This document shows, piece after piece, positions 54,583 through 64,000 of a stretch of DNA of 64,000 nucleotides. The notes under the pieces are model-generated. The model searched no databases. It was given only the letters and a program-made list of their open reading frames with translations, and had not been told where the DNA came from. How positions within the stretch are numbered: the first letter of the stretch is position 1; each line of letters begins with the position of its first letter. A program made the translations under genes and the position numbers. This stretch comes from Papaver somniferum (Eukaryota > Streptophyta > Magnoliopsida > Ranunculales > Papaveraceae): the NCBI RefSeq assembly GCF_003573695.1, contig NC_039358.1, positions 230,405,560-230,469,559 on the forward strand, given 5' to 3'.

Positions 54583-57500
54583 TTGTTGATCCTAGCAATT
54601 ACTTGGGCTTCATTTAGAGATTGGATTTCTCATCGAAAGGTTATTATAGATTATAATCAGTTCTTAACTTTACTCGTTATCGGAGTTTCTTTAAGCTCGT
54701 GTACTCTTCAATTCAAAATTTATCATTTAGCTCAAATACTCATTTTACATCCTATGATTGCCTATTCTTTTGTCTGGCATAATAGATTAGGTCATCCATC
54801 TAAGAAAATTGTGCATCATTTGAGCTCAAATAAGTCTATTACTCTGAATTCTATGATCCTCTCTGTCATTCATGTCAAATTGTGAAAAGTAAAAAACTTC
54901 CATTTCATCTTTCAGACACTCGTGAATCAAATCCTTTGTCTATTATTCATTGTGACTATCACCAATATCTTCTTATGCTGGTTATAAATACTATATAGTT
55001 TTTATAGATGATGTCAGTAGATTTCACTGGATTTATCCTATGAAATTAAAAACTGATGTTTTACAGTGCTTTACACATTTTAAAAATCTTACTGAGAATT
55101 TATTTTCTACAAAAATTATTTATTTTTAAACTGACAATGTTTGTGAGCTTGCCAAAGGTGTTTTCAAACAATTTCTTGACTCTAAAGATATTCAACTCAG
55201 ATTTTCGTGTCCTAATACCCCATAGAAGAATGGGCTTGCTAAAAGAAAACATAGGCATATAACAAAAATGGGTAACATTTTTCTATTTCACTCCTCTTAT
55301 CCTAAGTCATTCTGGTCTGATGTTTTTCTTACTGCAACATTTCTTATCAACAGAACTACTACACCTGTTTTATCAATGAAATCACCTTATGAGTTTCAAG
55401 TTCAACCTAATTATTTTGTCTTGAAAGTTTATGGTTCAACCTGTTTTCCTTAACTTGGTAATTATAGGCATGATAAATTGTTTCCAAAATCAGTTAAATG
55501 TGTCTTCATTGGTTACAACCCTATGCATAAGGTTTATAGGTGCTTTGATCCTTTATCTAAGAAGATACATATTTAAATACATGTATTTTTGATGAGACAT
55601 CACTTTACTATGCATCTTCACCTTCATCTGTTTCATCTTCCAATGTTATTGCTATTCTTCACTCTGATTCAGAATCCTCATATTTTGCTCTCATTCTTTC
55701 TACTTCTCATAATCTTGTTGTCACTAGGTCCATGAGAGGTATTTAAAAATAAATAAATAAATCTTGATTTTGTTTTAAATAACTCAGTTAAACATCCTAT
55801 TCCTAATACTTTTACTTAATTATTACACCCTATTTTTGAGCCAAAATCTTTTAAAGAAGCTTCTAGAAGTGTGCAATGGGTAGGATCAATGAAGGATGAA
55901 ACTAAGGCTCTTAGGCTAAATGAGACATGGACTTATGTTAATCCTGAACCACACATGAACATTCTTGGTTGTAAGTAGGTCTACAAAGTTAAGCTTAAGG
56001 ATGATGGAAGTGTACATAGGCTTAAATCAAGATTAGTTGCACTAGGTTATAATCAACAAGATGAAGTTAATTTTGGAGAGACATTTTCACCAGTTGGTAA
56101 GACTACAACAGTGAGAGTGGTTCTTACTTTAGATATTACAAATGGTTGGATAGTAAAACAGCTGGATGTATCTAATGCATTTCTGCATGGATATCTTTCT
56201 TTGGATGTATATATGAAAGAACCTCCAAGATTCACAAATCTTGACTTTCCTAATCATGTATGTGATCTAAAGAAGTACTTATATGGTCTGAAACAAGCAC
56301 CTAGGGCCACTCTATGTTCAGATATACAGGTGAGTCAGACATGCTGGTTCTTTTGCTCTATGTTGATGATATTCTACGAACTGGTAGCTCTGCTTCTCTT
56401 TATTCATAAATTGATTATGTCTTTGAGTAAGGAATTTGCAATGAGAGATTTAGGGAATCTTCACTGTTTTCTAGGAATTGAAGCCTCTAGATTTGATGAG
56501 GTTATTGTTCTGACACAACAAAAATATACTTTAGAACTGTCAAGTAATGAAAAGATTCTTGAATGTAAACCTTATGATACACGAGTAACTAAATGTAAAA
56601 GATGTTTAGTTCATAATGGAGTGTTGTAACTGATACTATAGAGTACAAAACAATTGTGGGAAGTCTTCTATATCTTACACATACAAGGCCTGACATATGT
56701 TTAGGTGTAAACTATGTTTATCAGTTTATGCGTGCACCAACTGATCAACATATGTTGTTAGGCTAAGTCATATGGGCTAGATTGAGCTGCTAGATTAGCA
56801 GAAAAGTGTTGCAGTTCAAAAAAAAGTGTGGCCTATTTGTTAGCGCTATTTCTCTCTCCTAGCATGTGCTCGCAGTTGATCTAGTAGCGAGATCTAAGCG
56901 CTGAATGGTTCAATGCTCAAAAAGTGACATTTACGCTGAATGATTCGGCGCTCACAAAACTCACACGGATCACAAAAATCACAAAATTTGATCTGACGAT
57001 TGAAATTCGTTGTGCTGAACCAAGCAACGCTGGTGCTGAACCAAACAGCGCTGGACAGTAGTCCAAAATGACGTGGTCTACTAATCTAGCTGCTAGATTA
57101 TCACGCCCATAGGACTTAGGAGGTTGTCCTAGCTGACGTGGACTACTAATCAAGCTGCTAGATTAGCAACCATAGGACTTAGCTTTAGTAAAGAAGACTT
57201 TAAGATATCTTAAAGGAACTTTAGGTACTGGTATTTCTTTACAAAGAGGTGATATTTATTCTCTGTTAGAATACACTGATTCAGATTGGGCTAGTTGCCC
57301 AGATACAAGAAGATTAAGCTCTGGTTATGGCGTATTAATGGGTAACTTTGTTGTTTCTTGGTCTTCAAATAAACAACCTACAGTTTCTAGAAGTTCTGCT
57401 GAAGCAGAATACAAATGCCTTACTTCAGCTGCTGTAGAATTACAGTGGGTTACTTACATTATGTCAGAACTTCATATTTTTGTCTCATATCCTCTAGGAC

Positions 57501-57779
57501 CAAAGTGCTATCTGTCTTGCTTCTAACCATGTTTTCCATGCTAGGACCAAACATGTGGAAGTATATTATCATACAATAAGGGAACTAGACGAAAATGGAT
57601 TTCTCAAGGTAGTGCATGTTATTTCTGAAGAGCAATTGGCGGATGTTTTTACAAAAGCACTATGTTATCCTACATTCTCAAGATTATTGTCTAGCTTACT
57701 TCATTTTCCTGATACTGTTGCTGATAATTCCTCTGCTAATGCTACTTCTTCTACTACTACAGTTGCTGAAGCTGATTAG
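54583..57779 (+). pseudogene. Ty1-copia polyprotein remnant
   Basis: In order: gag-pre-integrase block (VWHNRLGHPSKKIVHHL, about 54770), a broken integrase core, its C-terminal side (FWSDVFLTATFLINRTTTPV, about 55310; YGSTCFP), reverse transcriptase (VKQLDVSNAFLHGYL, about 56150; KYLYGLKQAPRA, 56275; LYVDDIL in another frame near 56360; FAMRDLGNLHCFLGIE, about 56435), and RNase H (SRSSAEAEYKCL, about 57390; EEQLADVFTKAL, about 57630). Many stops, frameshifts and a deletion after KQAPRA make it inactive. No LTR was found on either side. A MITE interrupts it at 56761-57184. Confidence 0.88.
56761..57184. mobile_element. 424-bp Tourist-type MITE
   Basis: Terminal inverted repeats GGCTAAGTCATATGG (left) and the complement of CCATAGGACTTAGCT (right) are flanked by TTA on both sides (56758-56760, 57185-57187). 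Removing the element plus one TTA restores the copia frame across the site (..HMLL-VKKTLRYLKG..), which confirms the borders. TTA duplications and GGC ends fit the PIF/Harbinger superfamily. The right end is duplicated internally: TCTAATCTAGCTGCTAGATT..CATAGGACTTAG occurs at about 57080-57122 and again at 57143-57183. Confidence 0.85.
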
Positions 57780-57893
57780 TTAGCTTCTTCTTTTTCTTTG
57801 AATTTTGTTGAGTTTCTTTGTCTTTTACATATTGGCTCTTGTTGGGCATATGTGTGTTTTTATCACTCAGGTCCCTGTTGGATGAGTGTTCTT

Positions 57894-58493
57894 TGTAGGT
57901 ACACGAAATACGATTGCCACGTGTCATACCAGGTAAGGTAAGGACATCCTAGTCAAAGATCCGTGTCAGTGACCTTTCAAATCAGTCAACATTAGAAGGA
58001 GAAATACAAATCCCAAGCGCGAGGTAACTCTCCACCCCGAATAAAGTAGAAGGACCATCAAGATACTAAGGCGAAGTCACGAAAATATTACTTGGCGAAG
58101 AAGATAAGCCAAGAAGTAGGAGCAGTAGGGCGCAAGAAAAAGGACAGGTGTCCCGAAAAGACCACGTGAAGTCAACGAAAGGTGGGAAAAAACTTTATGG
58201 AATATGCACCGGGCGAAGCATAAAGTAACCACGGAGAGATGATATGAGTTGTATGCCACTAAGGTTGCTTAGGCCTATAAATAGAGACCTCCGGACAATG
58301 TAAAAGGGGAGATATTTTAGAGAAGGAAAGGTCTAGCACAGGAGAGAGAAAGAGTTAGGTTTTCCTTGTAACCCACGAGTGTAACTTGTATTTCGCTTGA
58401 GATTAATAAATCAGTTTAAGTTCTAGTGTTTATTATGTCTTAGATCTTGCATATTCTCCATTTGGGTGTGTCGCTGGATTTCCAGTAATCACA
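57894..58493 (+). repeat. 5' LTR of the second Tat-like gypsy element
   Basis: The right edge is firm: ...AATCACA is followed by TTTTGGCGCCCAGAAAT, a gypsy primer site equal in its start to that of the first Tat element. The left edge, TGTAGGTACACG at 57894, is chosen because the first element's LTR also begins TGTAGG in sense orientation; 57840 is an alternative. A TATAAATA box lies at 58276-58283. The partner LTR is outside the window. Confidence 0.55.
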
Positions 58494-58678
58494 TTTTGGC
58501 GCCCAGAAATAGGGAACTTAGATTGGGGATTTATCCTCATCTAAGAGTTAGAAAAGAAAAGAAGTTGTCTTAGAGATTGTAGAGATTATAGATCTAGCGA
58601 GTTGTTTGAAGTTAGGGTTGTAGATCTTGAGTTTTTACATTCGTATACAAGGTTAGGGACATAGAATAGGAAGAGATC

Positions 58679-60745
58679 TTGGAATTTTGCGTGGAGAGCA
58701 GAGAAAGATCGTGGAAGTTGAAGATTGTTAGATGGTCAGGGCACCAGATCGAGAAGGCATGTGATAGAAACAAGAAAAAGAAAACGTATAGAGGCGAGGA
58801 GAGGAAGGATGGAACGGGCCGGAACATCAGCTGTAGGAGGCAGACAAGAAGAGAACCAACGGCAGACGGAGAAAGATGGCCTCAGGGAAGGTTCAATGCG
58901 CACATCCGATATAGACACCGTTGTCAAGTAGGAGATGACTCGCAGGAGATGGAAAAGAATATCGGAGAAGGAAACATGACGTTGGACCAGCTAAGGGATA
59001 TACTCCATCGTGAACGAGAACGAGACTGGGACTTAGCGGAACAACATGTGCAGTTGGAAAGGCATAATGCTAGGTTGAGGAAGCAAAACCGGCAACTAAA
59101 CGAAAACGTGGAGATGAATACCATAGATTCGGAAGGAAACACTGTATCTTCGGAGGAAGATGAGCTGCGGCGAAGGAGATATGAACACGAGGAAAATGAA
59201 GGAGGACAAAGAAGAAGACGACAAATTAATGAAGACGAAGAAAGAGACTTGAGAAGAGGACTGGAGATATCACAAAGGGAAGATCAGAGGCGGAGACATG
59301 AGGAGGAAAAGAGGCAGGAGGACGAACTGCAACGTCGGGAGAACCTTATCCGAGGCGAGGAGGAAAGGCGACGACCAGGCGAAGGGAGGCTTAGCGTGAT
59401 GAGAGGTCGTCCCCATGAGGAGGATGGAGGAAAATTGAACCAAGAAGTCCTGAACGAGTTGAGAGACATGAGGGCTTTAATTAATAACTCATGAAGAGGT
59501 GGAAAGGTAGAGTTAGCGGAAGCAATAGAGGAAGCAGATAAATCGCCATTCACCTATGAGATCATGCATGCGGACATCCCGGAGAAATGCGTATTACCAA
59601 CCCTAGCAAGCATATTCAGTGGATCGGAAAGTGCAGTGCAACACTTGAAGCAATATACCCTTTCGCTGATGCAATAGGGACGAAATGACGTAGTACTTTG
59701 TCGATATTTTCCTGCGAGCTTAACAGGGGAGGCATTAGCCTGGTTTGATGGACTCCCGGAAAAGTCAATATATTCATTCAAAGATTTGCAGAGGCTATTC
59801 TTGACGACGTGCATAAGCAACAACTTGTTGAGACCAGGGATAGAGACATTGTTCAACTTGAGGAGAAGGTCAACAGAAAGCTTGCGGGGGTTGGTCGCGA
59901 GATGGAGAACAGTGTGCAGTGAGTTAGCCGGGAGAGTTGATGAAAGAAACTTCATCTTAGCCTTCGTGAATGCTTTGATCCCAACGGACCTGTTGTACAC
60001 ACATATATTCATTATTCGAAACTCGATAACGATGAATGAGCTGAGGGAGTACCAGGAGGAATACATCGCGTTGGAGGAAAATCAGACGCAGGTCAGCGAA
60101 ATGACGTTGGACCCAGCGAAAGAAGGGAATTCTAGGCTATTACCAAGGGCGTTGCACGCAGTAGGGGATAAACTCGGGCGAGGAAAGGGAGAGCCAGCAG
60201 TTCCCGTCCCAACAAAGCTTGTGGCCGTCTCGAGTGGAGATCAGGAGTGGATTGATCAACAAAGGTATGAGGAGTCAAAACGAAGAAATCATGAGCCACG
60301 AAGCTACAATACGGGATACCAACCTAGGAATAATCAGGGACCCAGATACGGGGAAAGGAGGACCAATGGACCAATCTTTGAAGATGTGAAACTCCCACGA
60401 CTTAACACAACTGTGAAAAAAGTGTGGGAGGAAATGGTGCTGAAGGAGGAAATCCCTCCCCCACCAAATTTCGGAAAAGATCCCCCACCAGGGTCTCGAA
60501 GTCATGAATTTTGTAAGTATCATCGCTTCCATGGACACCAAACAGGTGAATGCAGGAACGTTCGGAGAATTATACTTCGCTTGATAGACCAAGGGAAACT
60601 CGCGCATTTCCTAGAGGTTTATGTGCCACCTCCGCCACCTCGTGAGAATCAACCAATATACCGGATCGAGATAGACCGAGGAAAGCAACAATTAAACTGC
60701 AATTTGATAATTTCACGCTGCAAGAAGTCTCCAAGACTTTCATGA
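58679..60745 (+). pseudogene. Gag of the second Tat-like element
   Basis: A basic N terminus (58725-58931 frame, RSRR..GTSAVGGRQEEN) and a long charged coiled-coil (58946-59494; MTLDQLRDILHRERERDWDL) lead to the capsid domain (PASLTGEALAWFDGLPEKS at about 59710-59765; SLRGLVARWRTVCSELAGRV near 59880; NSITMNELREYQEEYIALEE near 60020-60080) and the zinc knuckle CKYHRFHGHQTGEC (about 60510-60550). Frames change near 58930 and 59494, and TGA/TAG codons occur at 59492 and about 59675. It is clearly homologous to the gag at 15.9-18.0 kb. Confidence 0.85.
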
Positions 60746-60749
60746 CAAA

Positions 60750-61345
60750 GTGCTTAAAAGAGGACACAAGAGGGATTTCGAGGGAAACGAAATATTCAGC
60801 GTCATGACGAAAGAGCCGCTAGAAGAATGGAAGAAGAGGGAGATAACCTTCTCGGCGAAGGATGCACCTGATGGGGAAATTTCGCACACAAATCCTCTGG
60901 TCGTGACCTTGGGATTCGGAAAATATTCTAGATGGGAGGAATAGCAAGCTGAGGAAAGGAGAATTTGGGCAATAGACAGAATCTTGGTTGATACTGGGAG
61001 TTCAGTCGATATCCTCTTTTACCATACCTTTAGGACCATGGGATACAAGGACTCGGATCTTGTACCTTATACATATAACATATATGGGTTTAATGGATAG
61101 CGTCTAAGCTGAAGGGGGAACTGACCGTGAAGATTATCGCTGGCGAACTAGAGACGAAGGTCACAGTCTATGTCGTAGATGTCGATTCTCCCTACAATGC
61201 TCTCATAGGGCGGCCTTGGATACATGGAATAAAGTGAGTTGCGTCGACATATCACCAGGCGATCCGATTCCCAGTGCCAAGCGGAATCGGCGAGATAAGA
61301 GGATATCTGAGAAACGCAAAAGAATGTATAACAAAAGACGTGCAT
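60750..61345 (+). pseudogene. Protease region of the second Tat-like element
   Basis: Contains RILVDTGSSVDILFYHTFR (active site DTGSS, about 60980-61035), then VVDVDSPYNALIGRPWIHGI (about 61170-61230) and the STYHQAIRFPVPSGIGEIRG block that leads into reverse transcriptase in related elements. Stops at 60942, about 61098 and 61237 interrupt it. Reverse transcriptase should follow but does not. Confidence 0.8.
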
Positions 61346-61639
61346 AACTAAAAGGAGAAGTTAAGAAAGGAAATGGAACAAAGGAAAAAAGTCAGCGAAG
61401 AAAGAAGAGCCGATTAGATGATGGTATTTACGATAGAGTCTAGCAAAGAAATGAGCGGAACGCAGGAGGATGAGGAGGAAACCAATGAAGCAAAAATTCG
61501 TATCGCGGAAGATAATAACGCAATTCCAGAGGAAGGAGGCCAGGTCAATCAAAAACAAGGTGGAAAGGCCAAGAAGGGGTAGGTTTCTGAAGGAAATTAA
61601 ATGACAAAGAATAAAAAGGAAACTCCCGCGACAAAGGAG

Positions 61640-62400
61640 AAGCAAATTCTACAAGAAGGAGGGAAGATGAAGCGGTCAAGAGGAAAAATGGCACAAGGAC
61701 AAGAGCCCGAGGAAATCTTTGAATAAGGTTAAAGGAAGAACTTTATCAAGAGAAGCGAAGGAAAGAGGATCTGGTCAGAGAACGAATAAGGTTAGAAAGG
61801 GAAAATGAGAAGTTGATCATCATAAATAATCATTTGAAAAGGAAGCATGCGGATAATAATATGCAGGAGGAGAGATATGCTATGGGAGAAGCACGAACTA
61901 AAGAAAGACATTACACGCGAAAACGAGAAGGCCTGGGACGAGGTGAGCAAAAGGAGCGAGAAGACTTGAAGAAGGCCATAGAAAGTAGCAGAAGAGAATT
62001 CAGGGAAAGGGAATATTGAATGCAACAATCAATAGAAGTTATTCGAGGAAGAAACAATATCCCCAAGGAAAGGAGATAAAGTGATTTGCAAATGGTAAAC
62101 AAATGCTCAATGAATGAACCGTGCAAGCCAGAAATAGCAGCGCTTTTCTCGTTGAGGCAAAAGGAGCATGAGAGCTTCAGAAGTCTTGTCGCAAGATAGG
62201 AAGCAGTATGCAAAGAATTGAAGGGAAGAATCTCGGAAGAGGAGTTGGTGCGATCGTTCATCTATGCTTTATCAACCGGGCAGCCGTTATTTTCTGCACT
62301 ATTCAAGATAAGAAATGCAGTGCGAATGAAAGAGTTGAAAAATACCAACCCGAGCACATTCGTATGGAAGAAGAATAAGAAAGATACAATGAGATAAGAT
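61640..62400 (+). pseudogene. Second, more decayed gag copy
   Basis: A charged coiled-coil stretch (61813-62019, RKHADNNMQEERYAMGEART) is followed by LFSLRQKEHESFRSLVAR, VCKELKGRISEEELVRSFIY and LFKIRNAVRMKELKN (62135-62345), which line up with the capsid blocks of the first gag at 59850-60050. So a degenerate gag replaces the expected reverse transcriptase. Confidence 0.65.
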
Positions 62401-62589
62401 AAATGTATTCGCTTTATTTTGATGATAAAAATGAAACGATCGATGTACTCAATTTTCAAGAGCATAGCAATAAAAATTTGATGAAATATTGATGAAATAA
62501 ATATTCGCCGAGTAACCAAAGACAGTAGGACCTCAAGATTAGGAGGCAAATAATGAATATGAAATAAAAAGGTTCTAGGGAAACTTAAA

Positions 62590-63900
62590 ACCTTCTCCTA
62601 GGAAGGATGGGAACCCACGACATGCACCCTAGTTCGCATGAAAATGCAAGAGGCAAAGACCTAACGCATGTCGTGGACAATTTTCAGGAAGAAATCTAGG
62701 GGCAATAATAAGACCTATCCGCTGAGAGTCCCTTTTATGATGGCCTTCGGTAAGGGTTGCAGAAATATGACCAAGGCGCCGAAGTATTCGGTTGAGCTGC
62801 GAGTGCCTGGGACGTCTGGAGCGTTACCGGCCATGTCCGTCTGGCAAGTCTTGGCTACGATGCACTTGATCCCAAAGAAACCCCAATTAGGGTGTGACTT
62901 CGTAACTCCGAGCCTTATCGGCGAAGAGGATAAGAAGTAACAAAAACAACTGAATGTCGTAATAACCGGATGGGAGGAGACCAACATGCATGTTAAGGTT
63001 AACCTCCTTGAAGGGGCACTCAGGGGGAATATAAAGGGATGTCACCCTCCAGATTAGGGAGTTGTGTGACCAAAAAAGACGGCAATGTCATGGGGATGCT
63101 ATTCATGGGAATAGATAGGCCTATCACATTGTCCCGGAAAGAAAACTTATCAAAAATGTTAAGGCGAGGTTGATGGATTGCTATTTGCAAAAATAGTAAG
63201 CGCCTGAGACTTCGCCGAAGTAATACCCTTAAAAACAGGGTGAGGCGCAATAAGGCCTTACTTAAGAGGCGCAATAAGACCTCATAAGCAAGAAATATAC
63301 ACAGCTACTAAAACAGTAAAGTTATAAAGAGCATTCTCAGTACCATCTCGTCTCGATTGGATAATGCCAACAAGAACAAGAGGCAAGTATATACTTTTAT
63401 ATTTTTTGTTCTTTTGGCGTTATCCGCACGAAACTACAAAGCGCTTAAGATACAATCTAAGGCTACACGATAGGGCAAGAAGAAACCTGAAGCAAAAAAC
63501 TAAGACCGGGCGCATACTTTAGCAATCAGTGCTCCTCACTCTTTTAAATTAGCTTTCTCAACGTCGCCGAAAAGCAAAAGGCAGCAGGGATGAGTAAATA
63601 AAGAAAGCCGGAACTGAGGGTGATTTGAAAGGTGAAGGCAAAAACGAAGACGAAAACTCGCAAAAGAATAAAAGGCAAGTATATACTTAAAGGCTTCACT
63701 ATTCTTTTGAGAGTTTCCATGGTCAGTATATACTTGAGGCAAATGGCGGAAATCAAATAAACACACGCATGATAAAACAGAATTATAATACCATGAAATG
63801 TGATGATTCCCAAAATAAAGCGTTTTCCCCCAAAGCTTGGAAGCGCCCATAAAAATTATTAATTATAAAACACTAATCTGAGACGAGAGAAGACAAAACT
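62590..63900. other. Untranslated 3' region of the second Tat-like element
   Basis: GCACCCTAGTTCGCATG and CCTAACGCATGTC (62620-62672) match the corresponding part of the first Tat element. The string GGCAAGTATATACTT occurs at 63382-63396 and 63673-63687. The open frame at 62668-62940 has no recognised domain and is probably fortuitous. Confidence 0.5.
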
Positions 63901-63907
63901 AAAACTG

Positions 63908-64000
63908 CTACTGAGGAATGGCACTATCGATGATGGTTGACTCAGGGATCTCGCCGCCTGCCTCGGTAATGCTAAGTAGAATCTCCCTTGGACCCCTCGT
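63908..64000 (-). CDS. Possible C-terminal end of an antisense gene (partial)
   Basis: On the minus strand the frame reads GGPREILLSITEAGGEIPES then TIIDSAIPQ and a stop (63908-63910); it is open to the window edge. In the first Tat element an antisense coiled-coil gene occupies the same relative place. The evidence is position and an open frame only. Confidence 0.3.
   Translation of the reverse strand, partial: TRGPREILLSITEAGGEIPESTIIDSAIPQ

Larger units (their letters stand above)
57894..64000 (+). mobile_element. Second Tat-like Ty3-gypsy element, incomplete at window end
   Basis: After the LTR and primer site come gag, zinc knuckle and protease on the plus strand, then no reverse transcriptase but a second decayed gag, then untranslated sequence shared with the first Tat element (62590-62690) and the end of a possible minus-strand gene at the window edge. 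The layout mirrors the first element, including the loss of pol. Confidence 0.75.

Noticed and set aside
58736..60607. Minus-strand open frames opposite the second gag
   Set aside because: Ser/Leu/Arg-rich complement of coding sequence, no domain.
62668..62940. 90-codon frame in the second Tat-like element (and its antisense mate of 90 codons)
   Set aside because: Open on both strands, no recognised domain, and located in the family's untranslated region.

Overview
The window reads as nuclear DNA of a flowering plant, probably a eudicot: AT-rich, introns with GT-AG borders, two plant-type polygalacturonase genes, and otherwise layer upon layer of plant transposable elements (Ty1-copia, Ty3-gypsy of Tat type, Mutator-like, Helitron-like, LINE-like, MITEs). 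The only two genes that look like ordinary host genes are a duplicated pair of four-exon GH28 polygalacturonases at 19855-21449 and 41791-43236, same strand, about 20 kb apart. Most of the DNA between them is one large transposon.

Region by region: 1-1310 is a dispersed repeat with a tRNA-Trp-like segment and a GGN tract. 3016-9316 is an old, heavily decayed Ty1-copia element (LTRs, ATATT target duplication). 10137-18766 is a Ty3-gypsy Tat-like element with 478/479-bp LTRs and a GTGGT duplication; its gag-protease is on the minus strand, nearly all of pol is deleted, and it carries an intron-containing coiled-coil gene on the opposite strand. Then comes polygalacturonase A.

The centrepiece is 22686-38965, a 16.3-kb Mutator-like element. 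It has matching terminal inverted repeats and an 8-bp TAAATATA target duplication, and it sits inside a second copy of the tRNA-Trp-like repeat; the first copy shows the empty site. It carries a FAR1/MULE-type transposase frame that runs on through a 102-bp AT-hook repeat array into an OTU-type cysteine protease domain (now broken by stops and frameshifts), two diverged plant-mobile-domain genes, an intact two-exon SANT/Myb-like gene and a truncated copy of it, an intact two-exon CCHC + GRF zinc-finger gene, and an intact 204-aa ORF of unknown function. Its first introns and intergenic spacers, but not its exons, are studded with the short motif CCGGCAT / ATGCCGG in both orientations, often as spaced inverted pairs. 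This resembles in layout the sequence-specific anti-silencing systems of Arabidopsis VANDAL elements (extra proteins plus a short motif confined to non-coding DNA), though neither the motif nor the proteins are the known ones. It is my candidate for the undescribed system.

After polygalacturonase B come AT-rich Helitron-like DNA (44.8-54.15 kb) with an RPA/DUF223-like fragment, a 675-bp tandem repeat and a Helitron-type 3' end, interrupted by a LINE-like element whose C terminus looks like a restriction-like endonuclease (45.1-47.9 kb) and by a 0.74-kb foldback element. A decayed Ty1-copia element (54.6-57.8 kb) contains a 424-bp Tourist-type MITE with TTA duplications. A second Tat-like gypsy element (from about 57.9 kb) runs off the window. 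All exon models are read by eye; no alignment or search was run.
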